A stretch of DNA of 64,000 bases, from positions 3,803,001 through 3,867,000 of the forward strand of contig NC_070563.1 in NCBI RefSeq assembly GCF_026914185.1. Direction: 5' to 3'. This document shows, one piece after another, positions 1 through 10,372 of this stretch; position 1 is the stretch's first letter; each line of letters begins with the position of its first letter. The translations under genes and the position numbers were made by a program. Below the pieces are notes generated by a model. The model was not told the DNA's origin. It was given only the letters and a program-made list of their open reading frames with translations, and searched no databases. Source of the DNA: Puccinia triticina. Lineage: Eukaryota; Basidiomycota; Pucciniomycetes; Pucciniales; Pucciniaceae.

Positions 1-1368
1 AAAGAAGCAAATATGTTGATCTGATTGTTTTGCCAGTCGCTACCAGAGGTTTCTCCCATTGTTTCTGTTTGGGGATTTGGATATGATTTATCTTTAGGAA
101 AACACCAAGATTTCAAATCCGCCATGTGTGGTTTGAGGTAGGTTTCTACTTCTGAAGTTGCAGATTGTCCAACATGTTCCCAAATTACCCAAACCCAAGC
201 CCAGAAAGCTGCATTAACGCCTTCTAGCTCATATTCTCTGACTGCTTTTTCTGTGTTTGTAGGGCTAGATTCAGTCAGAATTCCATATCTATCCTCACCC
301 GGAGATTGCTGGCCTTTATTTTCCATCATGCTATCCACTTCTTGGAGCTTGTTTGGGACATCAACTTGTGCAAAAATAACGGTATTAGCGAGTGCTGGCA
401 GCTGCATTCAGTGGTAACCGTAATATCGCGGCTTTATCAAAATTATTTACCATTATCGTGCTGCTTCTCCGATGTATACTCTGATGGAATCAGAGAAACT
501 TGGATCTCTCTCTGTCCGGGAAGGCCTTGGGCATCAACTTGTGCACAAAAAAACATTTATGGTGTTAGATGGTGCTGCATTCCGTGTTATGCTTATAGGG
601 GCTTTGTCAAAATTAATTACCATTATCTTCTTGCTGTTTCCCTGATGTATGCTCCGATGGACTAAGAGAGAGTCGGGGTTCTCTCTGCGCAAAAGGACTG
701 GGGACAGCAACTTGAGCATAAGAATGATATATGGTGTTAGATAGTGCTGCGTTCTGTGGTATGCTTATAGCAGCTTGATCAAACTTATTTACCATTATCT
801 TGCTGTTTCTCTGATGTATACTCCGATGAACTCAGAGAAAGTTGTGACTCTCTCTGTCCGAAAGGACCCAAGGATAAACCTAGATCAGAAGCTAGTTTTT
901 TTGAAACATGCTGGGGGGCGTCAGAGTCTCCTTCTCCCTGAGAAACCGACTGCTCGATTGATAGCCTCTTGCGGCCTGATATAGAGTCATCAGAAGGGGC
1001 ACGACCTGCGATGGGAAGATTCATCAGGAATCAGTTACTTTTTTTTCATTCTCCAGCCTTTGCGAGAAATGTAAAGTGGAAGTTCACTTACTTGAACGAC
1101 TCAATACCTCCGGTGGAGCTGTCTGCGGGCGTTCTGAAGGTGGAACATTACCACTTTCTTCCGATTGAGAACTTGGTGAAGTGGGAAAGAGCGACAATGG
1201 GGATGAGGTTTGTGGGTGAGTTCCTCCCATGATGGACTGCCTTTGCCCCTCAACAGCTTCATTTAAGCTGTTTGATGGGTCTAGATCGATGAGTACTTTA
1301 GAACTGCCTGCCAGGATCCAGTGAACCTTGGAAAGGGCTAGAAGGAATAAAACTAGGGAAATATTCAT
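1..1368 (-). CDS. Secreted effector-like protein, paralogue 1 (partial; C-terminus off left edge)
   Basis: Five exons fit on the minus strand, 1368-1092, 1005-793, 710-621, 537-451 and 364 to beyond base 1. All junctions are phase 1 with GT-AG ends, and the frame stays open to the window edge. The start is the ATG at 1368, which opens a signal peptide (core LVLFLLALSKVHWILAG). It is followed by KVLIDLDPSNS and a Ser/Pro-rich segment. Exon 2 holds a GRKR basic patch, LGLSLGPF and QLSLSSSE. Exons 3 and 4 repeat that last segment (RLSLSPSE, QVSLIPSE), each about 30 residues. Exon 5 opens with a VPNKLQEVD segment and a Trp-rich stretch (AAFWAWVWVIWEHVG) that matches the 3921-6633 gene (RTWAWIWFIWENVQ). 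No known enzyme domain is recognised. A secreted, possibly nuclear-targeted effector is inferred from the signal peptide, paralogy and motifs. Splice sites were assigned by eye. Confidence 0.75.
451..1005 (-). repeat. Tandem exon-intron duplication inside paralogue 1
   Basis: A unit of about 170 bp, made of a roughly 90-nt exon and its following intron, is present in three diverged copies: the 3' part of exon 2 with its intron, exon 3 with its intron, and exon 4. The exon ends lie at 793, 621 and 451, giving periods of 172 and 170 bp. Shared words include GTTTCTCTGATGTATACTCC-like stretches and the donor context GATAATG|GTAA. Each copy keeps phase 1, so units can be added or lost without breaking the frame. 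Confidence 0.8.
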
Positions 1369-1956
1369 TGGTGTTAATCAAACCTCTGTATCTCGTTTTG
1401 GAAGATAAACTAGTAGGGCGAGGAAATGAGACCTGAACGGAAACATTCCTCTATTTATTTCATCTAATGCTTCCCCGAGGTGTCAACCGCAGTTTTTGTC
1501 CCTTGCAAGTTTGGAATGAGAGAAAGCTTGAAACTTGCAACTGTATCCTGTCCTCGCTGGTGCTTGATTGGGCAGCAGTACGATCACGACAGTAGGTAGC
1601 AGTCCAGGCGTGGTAGCAATCCGCAACTCTGTAACGGTTTTGGCCAGGAAAAACTTTTACTTGACAACTGCGCACAGGTTAAGTGATTAAGCTGTGGTCT
1701 ATGTACAGGTCCCTTGCAAGTTTTGAATGGTAAGAAGATTTATGTATTTTGCTGGCGTTTGAGTTGGCCATGGTAGACGAAGCAGCACAGGTGTGATTGA
1801 GCTGATAGGCTTGGTCTAAAAACCGGGTCCAATCGGGAAAAACCCGATTTCCCCACGTATTTGGTCGGGGTTTTCCGGGGTCCTGCCGGGGCCCATCATT
1901 CGAGCCCTAGATAAACTATCCAAAGCAGGTGCAATTTGTCTTGTGCAACCCACGAT
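1369..1956. other. Intergenic region between paralogue 1 and the SDR gene
   Basis: No supported gene. Near 1818-1912 there is a G/C-rich stretch with CGGG/CCCG words ending in TTCGAGCCCTAG, resembling the short dispersed GC-rich repeats elsewhere in the window. The two divergent promoters (paralogue 1 leftward, SDR rightward) must lie here, but no clear TATA box was recognised. Confidence 0.5.
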
Positions 1957-3355
1957 ATGGAAATAAAAAATCAGATATTCTTGTGAGTTTGCATCTCTTC
2001 CTGACGGATCAACAAGCGAACAAAAAATGGTGATAAGCTTAGCATGAAATATTCAGCGTGACTGGAGGCTGCTCGGGACTGGGCTTAGCGGTGACGTATG
2101 AGCTACTCGAACTTCACGGTTTAGTGTGCGTGCTCGATAGGGATGAAGAGCAAGGAAACAATCTGGAAAAAAAGCATGATGGTGTGAGTTCTCGATCCTA
2201 GCAAGCTACATTTGAGGTAACCATCTGAAAGGGAAACCGCTATTGATTTGTTTCTTTATCCTGACGGAATGATCGAAGCGGCTGCTCTTTCAAAAAGCCG
2301 ATGTACGGTCAGAGTTGGAGATCCACACTGGCATAAAGAAAGCTATTGAGACATGGCCGGAAAGGACGATCGGAGGACTAGTTCATTGCGCCGGCATCGG
2401 GGCCGGAGGTAAAGTTCGTCACCACACACCTAATCTTCCCATCGAGCCCCAGTTTTAGTCTAGACCAGTCATTCGAGGAAGCCTGACACCCCCTCCTTTG
2501 CTCAAGGTCGTCGGTTCGAGGGGGCAAGCCGGTAGCCTTGAAATCTTCAAGTCGGTGATTGACATCAACCTAGTCAGTTCGTCTGCATCACAGGGCCAGT
2601 ACTGAATCATTACAGTCATTAGGAAAAATAAGCGCAAAAGAAGAAAAGGAAGAATGTCTAGGCACTAAGACATTACTGCTTGAAGCGATGTACTGATGTA
2701 TAACATTCCCATAGACTGGGAGCTTCAACGTTGCGCGCTTGGTAGCATCGGAGATTGTCAGTCAGAGTCTCCCTATCAATAACTCGAAAACAGGCCAGAA
2801 AGCAAAAGACGACCAGGGCGTCATCATCCTGACGAGCTCGACCAGCTATCAAGACGGACAGGTAGGACAAGTTGGGTATGCCGCAAGTAAGGGCGGGGTT
2901 GCAAGTATGATATTACCCATGGCCAGAGATCTGGCAAGGTTTGGTAGGTCCACAGCTGATAATATGTTTCAAAATTTGGGCGCGCACGAGAAGTAGACAG
3001 AACCTCATACTACTGCTATGGTTCCTGACTGCTTCAATCCAACAGGAATCCGTGTCAATGCAATTGCCCCGTCACTCTTCGATACTAAGATGGGAAAGAG
3101 CGTTTCCCCAGCCGTCAAGGAGAACTTACTCAAGACACTCGAATATCCGCTTAGGTTTGGTGATCCTAGAGAGTTTTCATCGTTGGTGGTGGAATGTATT
3201 CGCAATACTTACCTTAATGGAACAGGTGTGCTGCCTTCATCAAGTTGGACATTTCCGATCAAGCGTCCTCAATTCTGATATTGTTCCTCTCTCCTGGCCC
3301 TTTGCTATCTCGAGTCATTCGACTTGATGCTGCTGGGCGAATGGGCAAAATATAA
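1957..3355 (+). CDS. Short-chain dehydrogenase, type-2 3-hydroxyacyl-CoA dehydrogenase (HSD17B10) family
   Basis: Seven exons give an open frame of 278 codons plus stop: 1957-1982, 2057-2183, 2279-2408, 2469-2572, 2715-2943, 3046-3225 and 3315-3355. The exon 4 start is the least certain. The N-terminal nucleotide-binding motif is VTGGCSGLG. ADV follows in exon 3, then HCAG in place of the usual NNAG, and INL|TGSFNV across the exon 4/5 junction. The catalytic Ser is in LTSSTSY and the YxxxK pair in GYAASKGG. The tail NGTVIRLDAAGRM matches the closing segment of HSD17B10-type enzymes, and the length agrees with that family (about 260). Members oxidise short-chain 3-hydroxyacyl-CoA with NAD+ in mitochondrial beta-oxidation of fatty or branched amino-acid chains. 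Substrate and mitochondrial location here are inferred. Flanking genes are unrelated secreted proteins. All catalytic residues are present, so the gene looks functional. Confidence 0.88.
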
Positions 3356-3920
3356 AGCATTATTGCTGTGCTGTGGGATAATTCTTTTGAGCCCTGAAAT
3401 GAAACGTGTAATGCTAATAGCTAATCCAATTTCTCTTAAGATACAAATGAAATTTAAACAATGTTAGGCAAAATACAATCTGTACTGCCTTTTCTCACTT
3501 CAGGAAAGAGACAAAACAAAAAAAACAGGGGTGTGAATAAATTGTGCAGCAAAGGAGGCGGCAGAAGGTTTAAAGAAGGACAAGTTCACAACAAACATAT
3601 TTGGAAATCAGCAGAATAATGGATGACTTCCTGATTTAGAGAGCTCTAGATGCCCCTCTAACTCCTAAATTAAGATGCCTACCAAAACAACAAAACAACA
3701 AACAGTGCACATGAAAGCAGTAAGCTACAGGCTGATGAAACCATTTTCCTTTTTACTGAAAATTAAGAGTTTGGCTGTGTAAATTGAGATCTGGGAGGCT
3801 GTCAGACTCAAAGGGAAGTGGGAAGTCATCCAATCATTGTCAGCAATCTTGAGTTAGGATCCTTGAATATTGAGGCCAAGACACAAATGATTTCCACTCC
3901 ATCATAATTGTGACTTTGGA
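3356..3920. other. Intergenic AT-rich spacer
   Basis: No ORF or repeat stands out. It holds the 3' ends of the convergent SDR gene and secreted paralogue 2. Confidence 0.6.
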
Positions 3921-6633
3921 TCAATTCCTCCAGGGCAGGAGTTGCTTGGCTTTAAGTTGAGGGTATAGTTTTCTTTCCATTTGATCACATTTCTCTGGAT
4001 TGCTAAGGGTGGTGATCAAATTTAAAAATAACTTATCTGTTCCAAAAACAGAGCTCCACTTTGTGAAGTTTTGGTTCTTGTAATAACTGCCAATAAGAAT
4101 TACTGCAATCTGTGTCATTATTAAATACTCCTTTGACATACCATCTTCCTGAATCTGGGCCTGGCCAGGAAAAAAAAAATCTATTATGCAATTTTGTAAT
4201 GTTTCCTTGTGATGCTGATTTATTACCTTTTGTTCCTCACTAATCATTCCCAACTCAGGTTTTTCTTCAGCAATATGAGTAAGAAATACCTCAGAATGCA
4301 TTTGAACCAATCTTTGCTCCTTCAAAAAGGTTTCTTCAAAGATTTCACATCCCATGCATTGAAGAAGTTTTGTATTGATATCCCACACAAATTCAAATAT
4401 TTGGAACCATTTTTCTTCAAATTGAGGACCTTCAATCCTTTTGCTAATTTTAAAGATTTCATTCACATTTTCAATTTAAAGAATCATAAATTTGAATACA
4501 TTTTGAGCAGATTCTATAAACTCAGCGGTTGGGCCAAACCCAGGAAGTATTTTGATGCCTTTCTGCAATTTCAAGCTTGATACACTTTTCCATTGATCTT
4601 CGTGTACATTATCCAAACCAAAAACATGATGGATCAGAAATTGGTTCAGGTCTCCAATATTCTTCACCTCTGCAATTGACTTCATGCAAGGAATTGGTTC
4701 AATACATTTATTGTAATCATGCTGAATAACAATTATATCAGTTAAACTGAGAGCTGGTAGCTCATGTGTGCATGGATTTCTCCATGGTATTAGATCCAAA
4801 TTGCTTTCAAAGGTCCATCTTGGCTTCTCTTCCCAAGATTTCCCTGAGTGCTCCAACTTCATTATAAAATCCATGTCTTTTTCTCCAAAAACATATTTCC
4901 ATTTTTCAAAATTTGTAGTTTTGTAATAAAAGCCAAGAAGGTTCCCAACAGCTTCACTTAGTCCTATTTCTGCTTCTGAAACTAAATACATCGTGCTTTC
5001 ATTTTCTGGTTGATGCATTTTGTAGCATGGCTGCAGTGATTTTTCATCAATAGTAATAAAAGCTTCTGTAATCTTTTCGTAAACCAACCTGCCTTCATGA
5101 GTGATAAAATAGCCATAAGTTGTCCCGCGGTTCAATGAAAAGTCCATGTTGGGTTTTTTGAATTGCTTTATGAACCAAAGACACCAATTCATGCAACTCA
5201 TCTGTTCTCCAATGTAGTAAGGACTGTCTTGATAGATGTTGATATACTCCAGCGCTTTCATATTCACAGCCCATAATAAGCATACAAAATACTTTACCGG
5301 ATTTTGTTTCCGATTCACACTTGATGTTTCTCCAATATTACTAGAGGGCGGATGTGATTTGTTGGGAGAAATATAGACAGAAGTCAAAAGATCAATGGTG
5401 TTTCCCATGTGGCTTTCTACCTCCTTGATTGCTGTTTCCTGGACGTTTTCCCAAATGAACCAAATCCAAGCCCAGGTCCTCGGGTGAACTCCTAGTGGTT
5501 TGAATGCCACCGGAACGGAACCATCAAGGACTTTCTGATGCGTTGTAATGCTATCCTGACTGGCAAACCTTACCCTTTTATTTTGAAGTGTTTTGTCCAC
5601 GTCTTGAAGTTTACTTGGACGTTCATGCTCTGGGGTAAGGGGTATTTCTCCTTAGCAAGAGTCTTTGTATGTTGATTTTGATGTATTTTAAAAATACTTA
5701 CCAATAAGTATTTGTTCTTTCAAAACTTTCCCCGATGAACCGGCCAGAAAAATCTCATACTTTTTTCCACACGCTTGGGGATCCAAAGACAGACTGAAAC
5801 CTGTGTAAGCTGCGTCTCTTGAAGCTGAATGATTGGGGGTACCGCCTCCTTCTTCCTGGCGCCCCGAACCCGGTTGCTCAACTGATACAAATTTTCTTTT
5901 TTTGCTGGCAGTGGAATGGCCGGCATTACCTGGAGTGCCACATCACACATAAAAAAAATCAGCAAGTCTTCCATATCAGCCAATCCTTCCAAAAGCTGGA
6001 ACAGTAACAAGTTTTAGATGCTGACGTACCTAAACTTGCATGATGTGATTTTTCTAGGGCTACTTGTTCTGGTGATAAGAGACTGTTATCTGATAGAGAA
6101 GCGCCCGAAGTGGGAAACAATGAAAGTACAGATAATGGCAATGGGGATGCCCCGGCGGGTTCTTGAACATTGTCACTAGATAATGGAGCTGAATTTTCCA
6201 ACTTATTTTCTGCCAAATCCAAGTGTTCCGTGGTTCAATCAAACTTTCCAAAGATTAACAAAGAACAAAAAGTTTCAAATCCCGACATACCCAATGGATT
6301 CAATGTTGCTGGTAGTACTTTGCCAGGCATTTGATGTTCCGGAGAAATCAAATTATTCTTTGAGGGAGAATTGGCCAGGGGGGTACACAACGAAAATGGA
6401 GATGAAGGCAATTGTTCCTCTTTTTCCCCAGCTAATGGAGATGAATTTTCCAAAACATCTTCTACAGTAATGATTGGAGGTAAGATTTTGGGGTTAGATG
6501 GCCCTTCTGAAGCGGCAGAAAACCTGGTCGGACTTGGGGGATCTAAATCAATTATAACTTTATCCTTCATTGCTGAGATTATGTAGATTTGGACCAAGGC
6601 CGTTAGCAGTCCAAAATGGAATAAAGCTTGCAT
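3921..6633 (-). CDS. Secreted effector-like protein, paralogue 2 (one in-frame stop or an unrecognised intron)
   Basis: Exons 6633-6291, 6209-6030, 5800-5702 and 5629-3921 join in phase 1 throughout, as in paralogue 1. The ATG at 6633 opens a signal peptide (FHFGLLTALVQIYIIS), followed by KVIIDLDPPSP. Exons 1 and 2 carry two copies of a roughly 55-residue Ser/Pro-rich block (LENSSPLAG... and LENSAPLSS..., each with a [IL]SPE[HQ] core). Exon 3 has FSLSLDP. The last exon begins RPSKLQDVD and carries the Trp-rich RTWAWIWFIWENVQ segment. It then holds two copies of the family module (YYKTTNFEKWKYVFG...LIPWRN and YYKNQNFTKWSSVFG...LLPWRN). The frame is interrupted by TAA at 4476-4478 and resumes in the same frame. 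A weak intron (donor GTTTGG near 4531, acceptor near 4434) could remove it; otherwise this is a pseudogene. No known domain is recognised. It is secreted by signal peptide and its role is inferred. Confidence 0.68.
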
Positions 6634-6865
6634 TTTTGGTGTTTTAAATCCTACATGTACCCTGGATAGACCAGATAGTCCTTGTCTCCACAGTATTGGA
6701 GGAAGTAGTGGAAGGAAGGGGGTTTAACTGTCTGTTTATCTATTTCTGACGCTTTTGCATAAATTAGGAGCTGGCAATGACCGCAGGCCTCCGCAGGCTT
6801 TTTGTATTGAAAAATGTAAAATTTCAAGGTGGATGTTTTGTATTGAACGAGTATGTATTTATGTA

Positions 6866-7496
6866 CAGTGCCCCCCATGACTTCTCAACTACCCCTACAG
6901 GGGGGTTCCAAATTTTGGAGATTTTTTTTCCAAAAATTATTTTAAAAGTGGGCTGATGCTGGGCTCTTTTTGGCCCATTTTTTGATGCAAATGTCACATT
7001 TCACTAACCAGACCTGGTAACATGCATGATAATAGTCCAAATTCATTGAAATTTCACTGGACTCGCTGCCAAGAGAGCAATGAAGAAATATTCTTCACAT
7101 TGCCACATTCCAAAGAGTGTACTGATGGATATGGCAATCATCAATAACTAAGGAGGTGCATATTTGCATAAATACCTACACCTGTAGTATGTATGTACAT
7201 AGATACTTTGGTCTCTAAATACATAATAAATATTCTATAAGTCCATAGTACATGTCTGTAACCACATACTATGGTCTTAAAACCAGCTGTTCCAAATTTT
7301 GCATCTGAAAAAAATGAAACTTTTTTTTGAGGCATTGCACAGACTTCAAAGTTATATTTTTGGGTTCTCCTACGTCTGTAGGGCTCAAAAATGTATAGTT
7401 TACATGTGATACATGTCTGGTGACTTTGAACACATTGTTCAAAGTTCAAATTTTTTTTGCAGGTGTGGGGTAGTTGAGAAGTTGTGGGGGGCACTG
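6866..7496. mobile_element. MITE with CAGTG ends and TA target duplication (Tc1/mariner-like)
   Basis: The left end is CAGTGCCCCCCATGACTTCT and the right end is its near-perfect inverse. The terminal inverted repeats run about 30 bp with two mismatches (CTCAACTACCCC is shared). Both ends are flanked by TA (6864-6865 and 7497-7498), the Tc1/mariner-superfamily target site. The 631-bp interior has no transposase-like ORF, so the element is non-autonomous. It sits 233 bp upstream of the start codon of secreted paralogue 2, in its promoter region. Confidence 0.82.
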
Positions 7497-7514
7497 TATG
7501 CACAATTCTGCCCT

Positions 7515-7745
7515 TGCTCGTTCACTTCGCTACCAGTACGACCCTAACTTAACACAAGTCTCCCCTGGGAGGCTCGCTGTGGCTGGCCGCGAAGCGGCCC
7601 CTCCCTGCGGGAGGGGCCGCTTCGCGGCCAGGGAGAGCCCTCCGGGCGGGCACCCCCGGACCCTCCGTTCGAGAGGCTTAGTTAAGCTAGAGTACGACCG
7701 CCGGCCTACTAACTTAACTAAGTCCCTCTACACGGCGGGGGTGCT
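7515..7745. repeat. GC-rich dispersed repeat with CTTAACTAAGTCCCTC-type ends
   Basis: It begins at CTTAACACAAGTCTCCCC, includes a perfect 23-bp hairpin (7583-7631, loop TGC), carries GGCTTAGTTAAGCTAGAG, and ends with AACTTAACTAAGTCCCTC. These words recur at 12.1, 22.7, 28.3, 33.4, 34.1-34.7, 35.6-35.8, 37.2 and 39.7 kb. No ORF. Flanking sequence to about 8.1 kb is also GC-rich with GTGGA/TCCAC words. Confidence 0.6.
7583..7631. repeat. Perfect 23-bp inverted repeat (hairpin)
   Basis: The arm CTGGCCGCGAAGCGGCCCCT plus CCC is followed by the loop TGC and the exact reverse complement. All 23 pairs match. Confidence 0.9.
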
Positions 7746-8230
7746 TCCTGGCCCGCGCGTTTGTGGAGACGACGGGATCACCGGCTCTGTGAAATCCACG
7801 TGGATTTCACTGCTCCCCCCGTCGTTTCCACCCTCCCGTGGAAAATGCGTGGAGACGACGGGCTTTCCCGTCGTCTCCACCCGCCTGGGATTTCCACGTC
7901 AAGAATGACGAGGATTCCACGGCCGCCTGCGGGATCGCGGTGGAGCCCACGAGCACAGGGGCAGCCGTGGATTCCCCGTTGTTCTGAACAACGAGGAAAC
8001 CACGGCGATGGGGGCATCGCCGGTGGAAACGACAAGAGCCAACGACGGGATCTCCCCGTCGCCTGTGGGTGCACTCACACCCATCGTGGGCGTGGAAATG
8101 GCTGCCCATTGACGCTCACAGACCTGTCGGGCATCAAAGTCCCCAGGTCTCCCTCCATCTCAGCATCTGCCATCCGAACTGAGGACGACAGATCCCCCCC
8201 AGGTCAAGGTCACATCCTCTCCCCCATCCC
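7746..8230. other. GC-rich repeat-derived sequence upstream of the GID7-like pseudogene
   Basis: Open frames exist on both strands here but consist of palindromic TCCACGTGGA/GACGACGGG words and lack family similarity. They are treated as a high-GC artefact. A similar composition occurs at 10.6-11.1 kb. Confidence 0.5.
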
Positions 8231-10372
8231 TTGCACCCGCCCTGGCCCTTGATATCCGACATCGATCGAGAAGAGATCGTCCGATTGCTCTTGCAAAGCC
8301 TCAAGGAAATCGGTTATCCGTTAGCAGTTTCATCAACCCCCCACACACACAAAAGATGGGCTCGCTCTGACTTACATTGTTTTGGGAAATATGAGAGCTG
8401 CAGCCATGACATTGGAGGTCGAATCTGGATTCTCCCTCGACCCCAGTCCAGAGATCACCTCCTTCCGCCAAAACGTCCTGAATGGAAAATGGCGCGAGGT
8501 CGACGCACTGCTCCTCAGGGAATATCTCAGGTACTCCGACCAATCAGATGACGCCCACATCAACCCTTCCCCCCTCTCCCCCGTCTTCAACAAACATGAC
8601 AGCTGCGACAGTAGGATTGCCCAAAGTCTCTTCGGCGTCGATGCCCACGTCCTGAAAGTATGTCTCAACATCCATCTGTCTCTCCAGGCCTCTTCTCTAA
8701 TAACTCTCTCTCTCTCTCAGCTGGCCAGGTTCCTGGTCATCCAAGAAAAATATCTCGAGCTGCTGGAGTCCCGCCAGATTCGAAAAGCGCTTGTCGTCCT
8801 ACGAAGTGAGATTGCGCCCCTGGTCACCCCGCCCAGTCAGATAGGCTCCGCCTCCTCCACCCAGAAGCCAAAATCACCCCCATCGGGGATCGGCCTGCCG
8901 TTCACCAACAAGCTACCATCCTCCCCAGCGAACGCCGCCCTGGCTGGATGGTCAACCAACCAGGACAAAGACCCCGGTGTCCAGAGGCTCTGTCTCTTGA
9001 GCTCCCTGATGATGTGCGGTACTAGTGAGTAGGTCCGTGAGAGGGCCGAATGGGATGGGGTGGCCTGCGGCAGTCGAGTGAAACTTTTGGAAGAACTACA
9101 AGGTATCTGTTTTAGATACTTTCACACCGGTCATTTCAGCTCACTCACATATCCATAAGCACAGTCCTAGGTTTTCTACAAACTGAACTGTTGCCTTTTC
9201 TTTTTCTTCTCGATCGTCCCTAGAATTGATACCTCCACAGAAGCTGCTCCCACACCAGCGCCTGCCGCATCTGCACGAGCAATCGAAGACGCTCCAACGC
9301 CTGCAATGTTTGTGCCATGTGACAAACCCTCCGATCTCGCTGTTGTCGAACCACACCTGCAGCCGGTCGGCGTTCCCGACGGAGACCAGCCATGTGCTGT
9401 CCCAACACACCGACGAAGTCTGGCGGATCGAATGGTCCCACAACGGCCGGAGACTCGCCTCCGCCGACCGCGCCAAGACATGCATCATTTGGAAGCTGGT
9501 CCCCTCCCCCAAATCCTTGGCTGCCTCCAACGGGGACTCGGCCCGCCACAACACGCGCTCCTCTCGCCTCTCCGGCCCCTCCTCACCCGACAAGAAACCC
9601 TCCTCCCGCAGACCCCATCCTGCCACCCCTCACAGTCCGTTTCGTCTGCTTTTTGAACAGTCATTCGTCTCGAGATCGCTCATCCCTGTCTCTCTCTCAC
9701 TATCCATGTAGATGACGATTTCGAGTTCGAAGTCGAGCTCATCTTGGACTGTCATCCCGCCGGGATCGCGTGTATTGCGTGGTCGCCGGACGACAGCGTC
9801 CTCCTGACGGGCGCCGATTCGACGATCACAATGTGGAACACAACGGTCGGCCTCCTAGCCCCAATCTCTCTTGTCCTCTTTTCTGAATCTATTGTTGTGA
9901 TCGGGGTTTACATAGACGGGGCAATGTATCGCGACGATGGTCAAACATGCCTACGACGTGGCCGCCTTATCGTGGCTGCCGGACGGCCGAAGCTTCGTCT
10001 CGGGCGGGCTAGATGCCCTTGTGCTGTTTTGGGTAAGCCCTGGAGAGTACCCAAGCCAGTTGGACCAGTGGGTGCAGACTAACGACAAGAAATGTTGGAC
10101 GGCGGCGTGCAGGACTTGAAAGGACAAAACACTTACAAATGGCAGGTCGGTCCGACCCGAATCACCGATCTGGCGGTCTCTCCAGACGGAAAGATGTGGT
10201 TGTCACAGTAAGTCTCATGTTATCACTCTAATCTAAAGCCAAAGACGGCGCGTGAGATTGCCAGCATCTCGGTTGCCCTCCCCTCTGACAAAGAAGTGCA
10301 GGCGATGCTGCGTGACAGAGCCCAGGAGGCCCCGGGTGATGAAGATGAAGATGGTGCCGCAGACGGCTTCTA
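8231..10372 (+). pseudogene. CTLH/WD40 protein of the GID7/WDR26 type, broken and truncated
   Basis: Segments match the order of GID7/WDR26 proteins, the CTLH E3-ligase complex subunits. A LisH-like start (DREEIVRLLLQSLKEIGY, about 8250) is followed by a CTLH segment (VESGFSLDPSPEITSFRQNV, LRSEIAPL) and a linker (LSSLMMCGTSE, WDGVACGSRVKLLEELQ). WD40 repeats come next: HTDEVWRIEWSHNG near 9410, HPAGIACIAWSPDDSVLLTG near 9755, AALSWLPDGRSFVSGG near 9960 and ITDLAVSPDGKMW near 10160. A TAG at 9030-9032 lies between two linker segments in one frame with no plausible intron around it. No ATG lies in frame before the first segment. The later WD repeats of the family are missing: the frame ends in an acidic tail (GDEDEDGAADGF) at 10372. 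A decayed copy is most likely. A sequencing error is possible for the stop but not for the missing propeller half. Confidence 0.7.

Noticed and set aside
7474..8252. Overlapping ORFs of 100-163 codons on both strands
   Set aside because: They arise in very GC-rich palindromic repeat sequence where stops are rare. No domain or signal peptide.
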